Positions 5,568 to 12,001 of a stretch of DNA of 12,001 bases are shown piece by piece (positions within the stretch are counted from its first letter, which is position 1; each line of letters starts with the position of its first letter). A program made the translations under genes and the position numbers. Origin of the DNA: Elusimicrobiota bacterium. Lineage in GTDB: Bacteria > Elusimicrobiota > Elusimicrobia > Elusimicrobiales > Elusimicrobiaceae. The stretch spans positions 1-12,001 of the forward strand of contig JAEXBW010000030.1 of assembly GCA_023393825.1 (NCBI GenBank). Reading direction: 5' to 3'. Below the pieces are notes generated by a model. That model made no database searches and was not told the DNA's origin. It worked only from the letters and a program-made list of their open reading frames with translations.

Positions 5568-6737
5568 ATGGAAAACTTTTGCTTTGATATAGATTACTAC
5601 CAAGCGCGTAAACACGGGCAGAATGTTTGCGGGGACAGCTTTTTGTGCAGCCGCACGCCCGACGGGCGCATTATTGCCGTTCTTTCCGACGGGCTTGGCA
5701 GCGGGATAAAGGCTAATATTCTTTCCTCTATGACGGCAAAAATGGCCCTTAAATTTGTGGACGCGGGCTGGGACGTAAAAAAATATTGTGATGTTATCTC
5801 CAGCGTTTTGCCCATTTGCAACGAAAGGCATTTAAACTATTCCACCTTTACCATAGCCGATATAGACGCCAAGGGTTCGGCAAAGATATTAGAGCAGGGC
5901 AACCCGCACTTTATTTTTGTAAGAAACGGCCGCGTTATAGAACCTACCGCACACCAATACGAAGAACGCCAAAACAGTTTTGTTATAACCACAACCTCAT
6001 TTTCTTTAATGAGGGGGGACAGGATTATCTTTTTTTCCGACGGAGTAACGCAGGCGGGCATCGGCAGCGCGGAAGAACCTAACGGCTGGGGCCGCCACGG
6101 CGTTGTGGACTTTACCTTAAAACTTTTAGAACTTAACCCCGAAATGGCAAGCCTTAAACTTTGCCAAGGCATTATACGCCACGCGCAGCAGAAAGACGGC
6201 GACGGCAACCCAAAAGACGATATTACCTGCTGCTCGCTTTACCTTAGAACGCCAAGAAGGCTTATGGTGTTTTCCGGCCCGCCGTATCATAAAGAGTTAG
6301 ACGGGCAATATGCCAAAACCCTAGACAAATTTGACGGTAAAAAAGTTGTCTGCGGCGGCACCACCGCCAAGATAGCCGCCCGCGAACTGGGCAGAGAGGT
6401 GCGTGTGGATACGGAAAACTCCTCCTCCCGCTTCGGTCCGCCGCTTAGCATAATAGACGGCATAGATTTGGTTACAGAGGGTGTTTTAACCTTAACGCAG
6501 GTATCTGCCGCTTTGGAAGCGCACACGCCTCCCCCCGGCTTTGGCGGCGCGGCAAAGCTGTATGCCCTGCTGCTTAGCAATGACTACATAGAATTTATTG
6601 TAGGCACACGCCTTAACGAGGCGCACCAAGACCCTGCCTTTCCCCGCCAGCTTGCCATACGCAGGAATGTTATAGACAATATGATAAGGATATTAAGGGA
6701 TAAATACTTTAAAGATGTTAAGGTATCCTTTGTATAA
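5568..6737 (+). CDS. SpoIIE-type PP2C serine/threonine phosphatase linked to sensory hydrogenase
   Basis: A 389-residue cytoplasmic metal-dependent phosphatase. The SpoIIE/PP2C domain covers about 1-230 with metal-binding acidic motifs GDSF (Asp23), LSDGLGSGIKA (Asp41), FFSDGVTQAG (Asp158) and DDITCCSLY (Asp217/218). Such enzymes usually dephosphorylate anti-anti-sigma factors or other phosphoproteins. A C-terminal part of about 160 residues (230-389) follows, with GGTTAKIAARELGREV (263-278) and a charged helical end. I recall similar tails on phosphatases beside HydS genes, but know no function for it. The ATG one base after the hydS stop is chosen over an in-frame TTG at 5541 that overlaps hydS. 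There is no Shine-Dalgarno, so coupling to hydS is likely. It is the probable output of the PAS hydrogenase, matching the phosphatase-linked arrangement known for group C hydrogenases. Its substrate is not in the window. Confidence 0.88.
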   Translation: MENFCFDIDYYQARKHGQNVCGDSFLCSRTPDGRIIAVLSDGLGSGIKANILSSMTAKMALKFVDAGWDVKKYCDVISSVLPICNERHLNYSTFTIADIDAKGSAKILEQGNPHFIFVRNGRVIEPTAHQYEERQNSFVITTTSFSLMRGDRIIFFSDGVTQAGIGSAEEPNGWGRHGVVDFTLKLLELNPEMASLKLCQGIIRHAQQKDGDGNPKDDITCCSLYLRTPRRLMVFSGPPYHKELDGQYAKTLDKFDGKKVVCGGTTAKIAARELGREVRVDTENSSSRFGPPLSIIDGIDLVTEGVLTLTQVSAALEAHTPPPGFGGAAKLYALLLSNDYIEFIVGTRLNEAHQDPAFPRQLAIRRNVIDNMIRILRDKYFKDVKVSFV

Positions 6738-6770
6738 AACAACTTAAATCTTCAATTAAACCGCAAATAA

Positions 6771-6802
6771 AAAACGCCCTTCTTTTTACTGAAGGGCGTT
6801 TT
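6771..6802. terminator. Bidirectional terminator between the convergent phosphatase and uhpC genes
   Basis: AAAACGCCCTTC (6771-6782) pairs perfectly with GAAGGGCGTTTT (6791-6802) around an eight-base loop. T residues follow on the + strand (TTTTAAAC). The - strand continues as GTTTTTTATTT, so the hairpin serves both genes, better on the - strand. Confidence 0.92.
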
Positions 6803-6820
6803 AAACAATCTTTATAAAAC

Positions 6821-8167
6821 TTAAGCTTTAGTAACTTCAGTTTCTTTGGGCATTTCTTTCTTCCAGCATAATACAACAAATATTATTGCCAATAAGCTGA
6901 AGAAGCCGCAAGCGGCAAACATACCGCCCCAACCGAAATGCTTAACAATATACGCGCCGCCGAGGTTTGCACCTACCGCGCCGAGTATATAAGACCAGAA
7001 ACCGCTAAAACCCGCGGCTGAAGCAACAGCTTCCTGTACTGTTACTCTGGAAATCATAACGCCGCCAATCAAAACCTGAGGACCGTCCACAAAGAAGCCG
7101 ATTGTCGCTAAGAAGAAGCAAGTTGCAACCATGTGGTTTGTACCCGCAAAGGTGTAATAGCCGTAAATACAAGCGGAAAGGATAAGCAAATAAGCTATTG
7201 CAATGGGGGCGCAGCGGCCTTTAAAGAATCTGGTAGCTAAATAACCCGCAAAGATACCGCCGGGCATACCGAATAAGGGCATAAGGTTCCAAAGCCATAC
7301 AACTTCCACTTTGTCTATGCCTCTGTTGTCGTAAAGGAACTTTGTTGCCCAGTCTAATGTACCCATTCTTACAAAGTAAACGCAGGAGAGTGCAATGGAA
7401 AGATACCATACAAATTTATTCTTTAAAATAAACTTTTTAAATATCTGCCAGAAGCTGACCTGTTTGTTTTCTAACTGTACGGGGTGCTTGTCGTTTTTAT
7501 ATTCTTCGATGGGGGGAAGACCTACGTTTGTAGGTTTATCGCGCAAGGAAACGAACAAATAAACAGAGGTTATGATACCGATAATACCGGGGACGTAGAA
7601 AATAGAGCGCCAGTCGCAATACTTAATAAGCAAACCTACCAATAAACCTATACCCAGCGTGCCTGCCGTATGGGAAGAGGACCACCAGCTCCATTTTTCC
7701 GTTCTTTCGGTAGGGCCGAACCAGGCCACAAGCGATTTTGCCACGGGAGGATAGCCCGCAGCTTGGAACAAACCGTTTAAACCCCAGAAGAAAGAAAGCA
7801 TCCAAATGCTTGTCAAATTGCCGTAAAAGAGGTTAACCACTGAAGATAAGAACAAACCCGTAGCCATAAAGGCACGGACATTAAGTCTTTCGGCCATCAT
7901 ACCTGCAAATAACTTTCCGGCTCCGTAAGTGATATAGAATACAGAACTGATTATACCTAACTGTACGATGTCAACGTTAAGTTCTTTGCTGAATATATGC
8001 AGCGCGGGGGACATGTTTTTTCTTGTGAAATAGAAAACGCAATACCCCAAATATATAGCTAAGAAAGTACGGACACGCCAGTAAAAATACTGCTTTTTTA
8101 TTTTTTCTTGGTCTTCAATACGCGGAGCATCGGGAAGCGGCTTGAAGAAGTCAAATATTTTTTGCAT
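6821..8167 (-). CDS. uhpC: Organophosphate:phosphate antiporter, UhpC/GlpT family (MFS)
   Basis: A 448-residue inner-membrane carrier of the MFS organophosphate:Pi antiporter family, which exchanges hexose phosphates or glycerol-3-phosphate for inorganic phosphate. Twelve helices are expected and fit the hydropathy. The basic substrate-site residues known from GlpT appear here: Arg49 in YFTRKNMS (46-53), His166 in SSSHTAG (163-169), and Arg267 in YFVRMGTLDWA (264-274). The DGPQVLIGG signature (361-369) favours the UhpC/UhpT branch. The length fits UhpC. A good ribosome-binding site (AGGAG, 8178-8174 on the - strand, six bases before the ATG) supports the start. In Escherichia coli UhpC is a sensor for UhpB, while in Chlamydia it is a true glucose-6-phosphate carrier. 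No uhpA or uhpB lies here, so transport is the better guess. Substrate is inferred. Confidence 0.88.
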   Translation of the reverse strand: MQKIFDFFKPLPDAPRIEDQEKIKKQYFYWRVRTFLAIYLGYCVFYFTRKNMSPALHIFSKELNVDIVQLGIISSVFYITYGAGKLFAGMMAERLNVRAFMATGLFLSSVVNLFYGNLTSIWMLSFFWGLNGLFQAAGYPPVAKSLVAWFGPTERTEKWSWWSSSHTAGTLGIGLLVGLLIKYCDWRSIFYVPGIIGIITSVYLFVSLRDKPTNVGLPPIEEYKNDKHPVQLENKQVSFWQIFKKFILKNKFVWYLSIALSCVYFVRMGTLDWATKFLYDNRGIDKVEVVWLWNLMPLFGMPGGIFAGYLATRFFKGRCAPIAIAYLLILSACIYGYYTFAGTNHMVATCFFLATIGFFVDGPQVLIGGVMISRVTVQEAVASAAGFSGFWSYILGAVGANLGGAYIVKHFGWGGMFAACGFFSLLAIIFVVLCWKKEMPKETEVTKA

Positions 8168-8171
8168 CTTA

Positions 8172-8181
8172 CTCTCCTTTT
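8172..8181 (-). promoter_or_regulatory. uhpC ribosome-binding site, complementary to the upstream terminator loop
   Basis: On the - strand AAAAGGAGAG precedes the uhpC ATG by four bases. The loop of the preceding terminator hairpin (8261-8270) gives the exact ten-base complement CTCTCCTTTT in a - strand transcript, so a read-through message could hide this site. Confidence 0.8.
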
Positions 8182-8202
8182 TTAATGATACATTACCTTT
8201 TC

Positions 8203-8208
8203 ATTATA
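8203..8208 (-). promoter_or_regulatory. Candidate -10 box for uhpC
   Basis: TATAAT on the - strand, 35 bases before the uhpC ATG, between the terminator of the giant gene and the uhpC ribosome-binding site. The -35 region is AT-rich without a clear match to TTGACA. Confidence 0.45.
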
Positions 8209-8231
8209 TCAGTTTTTACCTGAAATAATAT

Positions 8232-8291
8232 AAAATAAAACACGATTCTCAAATTCCTTTAAAAGGAGAGATGATCGTCGTGTTTTATTTT
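8232..8291 (-). terminator. Long-stem terminator of the giant membrane-protein gene
   Basis: A perfect 14-base-pair stem (8232-8245 with 8278-8291) carries the run TCGTGTTTTATTTT on its 3' arm on the - strand, followed by more T-rich sequence. It starts 15 bases after the stop codon. The 32-base interior can fold further: TCTC (8247-8250) with GAGA (8268-8271), and CCTT (8256-8259) with AAGG (8263-8266). The stem is unusually AT-rich for a terminator. Confidence 0.75.
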
Positions 8292-8306
8292 AAAATCTTT
8301 AATACA

Positions 8307-11300
8307 TTAGTTGCCTTCAGCTTTTATGATTTTATCAAGCGCGGCGTCTATCTTCATTCTTGTTTCAAGGGAGATATTGCCTGCTGATATTTCTTTAATT
8401 TCTTTTTCGTTAAGGCCAAGGCTTTCGGACACAAACTTCTGCAATTTGGCAGTAACTTCTGCCTTTTCCTTTTCGGAAAGTTTGGTCTTGCTGTCTTTCA
8501 TAAAACCTGTTAAGGCTTCGTTAAGCTGCTTGGTTGTAATACCTAAGGTTTCGCTTAATTTCTGTTCAAGCTTTTCGGCGTACTTATCGGTATTTTGCGG
8601 GCTGCCTTTTTTGTTAAGATATTTGGCTATCTTATCTGCTCTGTATACGTTAAGTATATCGGCGTTAATATCTTTTACAAAGGAGTCTTCTTCCGCTTTT
8701 TTCTTCCAAGAGAAAGGATTGCTTGCGAAGTAGTTTCTCTTTTTAGCTATTGATATACCCGTTAAAGCCATTAAGCCTATAAAGATTGCGCCTAAGGCCA
8801 AGGGGATTCTGTCAAAAACAGAGTTGGTAGCGGGTACCATAAGGGCTACGAAGGAAGGCAAAGCCCAACAGGCTGTCAATGCCAGCGTTGATATTGTGCC
8901 TGCCTGTGCGGTGTAGTCTTTATATTTAGGATGTTCTTTGCCGTCGGACATCTTTGCATATTTATCTTTAACGTGGTCTTTAACCATACCAAACGAGAGG
9001 CTGAATAAGTTGGCAAAGCCCAAGTTAGCCAAGAACACGGGTAATAAGGCCCAAGCGCCGACACTATCTCTAAGTATTGTCAACGCAAGCGCACCCGTAA
9101 CCGCCATAGCGGCTGAAAGTGTAAGAAGCTTCTTTACATAACCGGGTACGTTCTTTGCAGAGTCTTGTATTTTACCGCCAAGGAATCTGCCTAACATAAT
9201 CGGACCCATAGTAAGGATACCGTTAATAATTGTTGTTAAGGCAACATCTGATGCCATGGCGGGCATTACTTCCGCCAAGGGCTTCATTAATGTAGCTGTA
9301 ATAATGGCCTTTGTTGCCTGGCTTACCACAATTTCACTGCCGCAGAACAAGAAGAGCGCGGTAAAGAGGGACAGTACAAAGTTATCTTTGCGCAACAGTT
9401 CCGGTATTGCTCCTTTTGCAACCTGTTTAACTTTAGCCGCGGCGGAAACTTTCGGTTTTTCTTCGTCGGCTTTAGGCGCGTTTTCTGGAGTAAGCGATAT
9501 TAACTTAAGCGGCTTGCTGGGTAAGTTCGGATTCGTCCTTGCCGCATTAGCTGCTTTTGTGGAAAAGTATATGTTTGCCAAGGCTGCTACTGCAAGTATG
9601 GGGAACATTGCTGTCCATTGTCCAAATACCCACGTAGCTATCGCAAAGGCGGTATATGCTCCAAACGAGCCGATAGATTTAAATAACTGGGCTATTGCGG
9701 TAACGGAGTTAGCGTCTTTACCCATTTTAATATCTTTGGCTCTGTTATTGCCGCTTTGTTGTACGCCTGCGGCACCGATACCCAAGGCTAGCATACTTGC
9801 TACAAGTACGCCAAGTCTCCACCAGGTAGGTTCAAAGCTGGTAAATCCCATACCGCCTATAAGTAAGGGGGCAAGCAAGCCGCCTAACATTATAAGGTTG
9901 GCTGCGTTTGTAACTTTATTTTGTCCGTCTTTCTTGGCGGCTACTTTTTGATAAACAAGGGCGGCCAAGTTTGTAAGATAGATGGCAGACACAACTGCAG
10001 TTGCTATTGTTTCCGCGTTGCTGCCCAATACGGGGGCAAATACGTTTTCCACCGCGTCTTTAAGGAAGCGGCCTATGCTGGAGAATCCCATTACCGCAAA
10101 GGTTGTCATAAGGGCGGAATAGCGGTTGGGAACTTTTGAAACTATTACCACCGGTATATTATTGTATTCCGGTATTCTTTCAACGCCTCTTACCACCCAG
10201 TTATGAAGCACTTTTGTTTCCGTCTTGGTGTTGTCATTTTTAAGTTTAACAACAGGGCCGAAGTTTCCGTAAGAGTCCAAAGAAAGTTCGCCTTTAGGCA
10301 ATTTATAGTCGGAAATTACGATAGCGTGTTCTCTCTGGTGAAAGCCCTTAGCCAAAGTAAGTTTAAGGTTTATGGGTTTTACATAAGGGAATGCATCGCT
10401 GCCCACAAAAGTTCCGTTATCGGAAGGGTCAAGATAATTTTTGCGATAGCTGCCGTAGAATCTGCGGTCCTTTTCTCCCCTAAGGTTAACCAGGTTATAA
10501 ACAGGGTTGCGCAAGAGCGAGTTGCGGTTAAGGTCAAGTATCCTTAAGAGTTCATCTTGCTCAGGCACGCCCTTGCTGTAAGGGAATATCTTTAAGTATG
10601 CATTGTTTAAAAAGCGGCGTGTTTTGGCATAAGAGGTTTTTGTATTGTTTAAAGCTTTAGCGGCAACCTCGGATTTTATTGCCTTTTTGACGGCAATAGT
10701 AGCCAAAACCGACATTAATATAGGATCGGAAAGCGTTAAGGGTTGAAGAGCTTCCTCATGGCTTTTTGATGTCTGTGCCAAAGAAACGACAGGCTTTAAC
10801 TGGTCGGTCTGCATCTTAGTTAAGGCTTGGGTTTCCTCTTTAGTAAGGCCGACATAAGGAATGCTTGTTGTTTTACCGTTTACCTGCGCCGTAGCGTACT
10901 GATAGCCCGCAAGTGTAAGCGGAGCCAAAGAAGCTGCCGCCACATATTTGGGAGCTAAGGGGGTAAACAGCGGTTTAATTTTAGAGTCATCAGCAGGGTT
11001 TACGTCATTTTCCGCAGGAGTTGTTTGATCCTGTTTTTTAGTGTTTTCTGCTGTTATCGGGGCTTGCGCGGCTACAGGGCTGTAATAATTGCTTGTGCCT
11101 GTTATTCTCATTGACGCGCTGCCGCCGCTGTGCGGTTCGTTTAGTACGGTTACCAGCTTGGGCAAGTTAACAATGCCGCCCAATGCCATCGCCTGTTGTA
11201 TCGGCGTTAACGGTGTTACCGTATTCTTTATTTTAAGTAAATTGCTGCCCGTTTTGGCTATGCTAGCGCCGTGTCCTAAAGAATTCGCTTCCTGCGCTAA

Positions 11301-12001
11301 TCTTACTACGCTAAACCCGTTGTTTGCCTGCTGTCCAACGCTCGCGTATATTCCGATAGGGTTGGCTACCAAAGCTTCCGCCGTGCTGCCTAAGGGCAGC
11401 GAACCCATCATCGTCGTCTTACCGGGGTTTTTGGCTAAGCCTTTGGTTATATCACCCGTCAGTTGGAACGCGGGATTTATCTTAAAGTAATATGCGTCAA
11501 AAGCCCATTTGCGCCAAGAAGACAACTGATTGTAGGGCTTGTTGAACAAGAAATTGCCTTTGAACGGTCTGGGGTTGGCTTTTGCATAGGCGCTTTCCCT
11601 CATTAACTCTTCCGCCGCTGCGGTTGCCTTTGCTTCCGCTTCAGCCGCGTCTTTTGCCGTTCTTGCAGCTATCTCTGCCTTTTCTGCCGCCGTCAAAGTT
11701 TTTGCGCCGCTTATCGCGCCGCTGCCGCCTGAGCCTTCGCCCACTACAGCCGTTAATGTGCCGTTGCGGTTAACTAAGGCGTTCTGACCTTCTTTTGTTA
11801 CAACTTTGAACTGTACCTGTTCCGTTTGAGGCGTTTTCTTTACAGCTTTGGGCTGCTTAGCTGCTTTTACTTTTGCTGCCGCGGTTTTTACATCGGCCGC
11901 ATTAGCTTGCTTCAAAGGATTGCCGTATGCGTCTTTCTTTATGCCTTTCTGCTTAAGTAATCTTTCTGCTCTGGCTACTTCCGCCGCTTCAGCCTGTTTG
12001 G
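8307..12001 (-). CDS. Giant membrane protein with C-terminal MFS-like domain, N-terminus beyond the window
   Basis: The frame is open to the right edge, so the gene is partial. 1230 residues are visible; numbers here start at an internal TTG codon at 11915, which is probably not the true start. In order: an Ala/Lys-rich stretch with a probable coiled coil (about 73-110); a soluble, low-complexity region (about 111-390) with Pro/Asn/Asp-rich linkers (287-315); a possible membrane stretch near 396-410; a soluble domain (about 430-597) rich in Tyr, Asn, Lys and Arg; and about twelve hydrophobic helices (600-1056) in two sixes parted by a charged loop (787-845). LGRFLGGKIQDSAKN (908-922) resembles MFS motif A at the expected helix 8-9 turn, and AKKDGQNK (660-667) is a weak counterpart after helix 2. 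A charged helical tail (1057-1202) ends it. Usual MFS carriers have 400-500 residues, so over 700 are extra. I do not recognise the non-MFS parts, and substrate is unknown. Confidence 0.75.
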   Translation of the reverse strand, partial: KQAEAAEVARAERLLKQKGIKKDAYGNPLKQANAADVKTAAAKVKAAKQPKAVKKTPQTEQVQFKVVTKEGQNALVNRNGTLTAVVGEGSGGSGAISGAKTLTAAEKAEIAARTAKDAAEAEAKATAAAEELMRESAYAKANPRPFKGNFLFNKPYNQLSSWRKWAFDAYYFKINPAFQLTGDITKGLAKNPGKTTMMGSLPLGSTAEALVANPIGIYASVGQQANNGFSVVRLAQEANSLGHGASIAKTGSNLLKIKNTVTPLTPIQQAMALGGIVNLPKLVTVLNEPHSGGSASMRITGTSNYYSPVAAQAPITAENTKKQDQTTPAENDVNPADDSKIKPLFTPLAPKYVAAASLAPLTLAGYQYATAQVNGKTTSIPYVGLTKEETQALTKMQTDQLKPVVSLAQTSKSHEEALQPLTLSDPILMSVLATIAVKKAIKSEVAAKALNNTKTSYAKTRRFLNNAYLKIFPYSKGVPEQDELLRILDLNRNSLLRNPVYNLVNLRGEKDRRFYGSYRKNYLDPSDNGTFVGSDAFPYVKPINLKLTLAKGFHQREHAIVISDYKLPKGELSLDSYGNFGPVVKLKNDNTKTETKVLHNWVVRGVERIPEYNNIPVVIVSKVPNRYSALMTTFAVMGFSSIGRFLKDAVENVFAPVLGSNAETIATAVVSAIYLTNLAALVYQKVAAKKDGQNKVTNAANLIMLGGLLAPLLIGGMGFTSFEPTWWRLGVLVASMLALGIGAAGVQQSGNNRAKDIKMGKDANSVTAIAQLFKSIGSFGAYTAFAIATWVFGQWTAMFPILAVAALANIYFSTKAANAARTNPNLPSKPLKLISLTPENAPKADEEKPKVSAAAKVKQVAKGAIPELLRKDNFVLSLFTALFLFCGSEIVVSQATKAIITATLMKPLAEVMPAMASDVALTTIINGILTMGPIMLGRFLGGKIQDSAKNVPGYVKKLLTLSAAMAVTGALALTILRDSVGAWALLPVFLANLGFANLFSLSFGMVKDHVKDKYAKMSDGKEHPKYKDYTAQAGTISTLALTACWALPSFVALMVPATNSVFDRIPLALGAIFIGLMALTGISIAKKRNYFASNPFSWKKKAEEDSFVKDINADILNVYRADKIAKYLNKKGSPQNTDKYAEKLEQKLSETLGITTKQLNEALTGFMKDSKTKLSEKEKAEVTAKLQKFVSESLGLNEKEIKEISAGNISLETRMKIDAALDKIIKAEGN

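Noticed and set aside
8023..8042. TTGTGAA resembling a Rex half-site
   Set aside because: It lies within the uhpC coding region and lacks a matching TTCACAA half at the right spacing.
8271..8387. Small + strand frame (38 codons) starting right after AAAAGGAGAG
   Set aside because: The purine run lies inside the terminator hairpin and only about two bases before the ATG. The frame then runs antisense through the end of the giant gene. The hairpin explains the sequence.
9256..9951. 231-codon open frame on the + strand inside the giant gene
   Set aside because: It is fully antisense to the MFS-like domain. Its hydrophobic sequence mirrors the helices of the real gene, and it has no ribosome-binding site.
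11913..11915. TTG at 11915 as the start of the giant protein
   Set aside because: The frame stays open for 28 more codons to the window edge with the same Ala/Lys/Glu-rich composition, and nothing like a ribosome-binding site precedes the TTG.
1..12001. Mobile elements, CRISPR arrays, tRNA or rRNA genes
   Set aside because: No transposase, integrase, spaced repeats, tRNA-like cloverleaf or rRNA signature was seen, and composition is uniform.

Overview
The window reads as ordinary, gene-dense chromosome from an anaerobic, fermentative, probably gut-dwelling bacterium. Moderate GC, the combination of Rex with a sensory [FeFe] hydrogenase, a UhpC-type sugar-phosphate carrier and a very large Ala/Lys-rich MFS-like protein suggest Elusimicrobiota (an Elusimicrobium relative). 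That assignment is inference from gene content; the window has no rRNA or other marker. I see no IS element, phage gene, tRNA, rRNA or CRISPR array, and base composition looks even throughout.

Left part (1-3126), + strand, four separately transcribed-looking genes: a small FMN nitroreductase (42-608) closed by a strong hairpin terminator; a 250-base spacer with a possible structured leader; an exported ankyrin-repeat protein (859-1713) with its own terminator; a one-domain O6-alkylguanine-DNA alkyltransferase (1802-2275) with a terminator; and a ZupT-like ZIP metal transporter (2353-3126) whose start lies only 14 bases past that terminator.

Middle (3220-6737), + strand: a tight three-gene operon of rex, a HydS-type putative sensory [FeFe] hydrogenase with a PAS domain, and a SpoIIE/PP2C-type phosphatase. 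Each pair is separated by a single base between stop and start, and neither downstream gene has a visible Shine-Dalgarno, which suggests translational coupling. The hydrogenase keeps the H-cluster cysteines but has Ala and Gly where catalytic enzymes have the proton-relay Cys and a conserved Met. The likely logic is that HydS senses H2 or redox state, its PAS domain relays to the phosphatase, and Rex (NADH/NAD+) regulates transcription of the unit. No catalytic hydrogenase, kinase or anti-sigma partner is present, so the target must lie elsewhere.

Right part (6821-12001), - strand: a UhpC/GlpT-family organophosphate:phosphate antiporter (6821-8167), convergent with the phosphatase gene and sharing a bidirectional terminator. 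Upstream of it on the same strand is a giant gene (8307 to beyond 12001) whose reading frame runs off the right edge. Its visible 1230 residues are an Ala/Lys/Glu-rich N-terminal region, a long soluble region, a 12-helix MFS-like membrane domain and a charged helical tail. It is the least explained object here. A 60-base hairpin ends this gene, and its loop is complementary to the uhpC ribosome-binding site.
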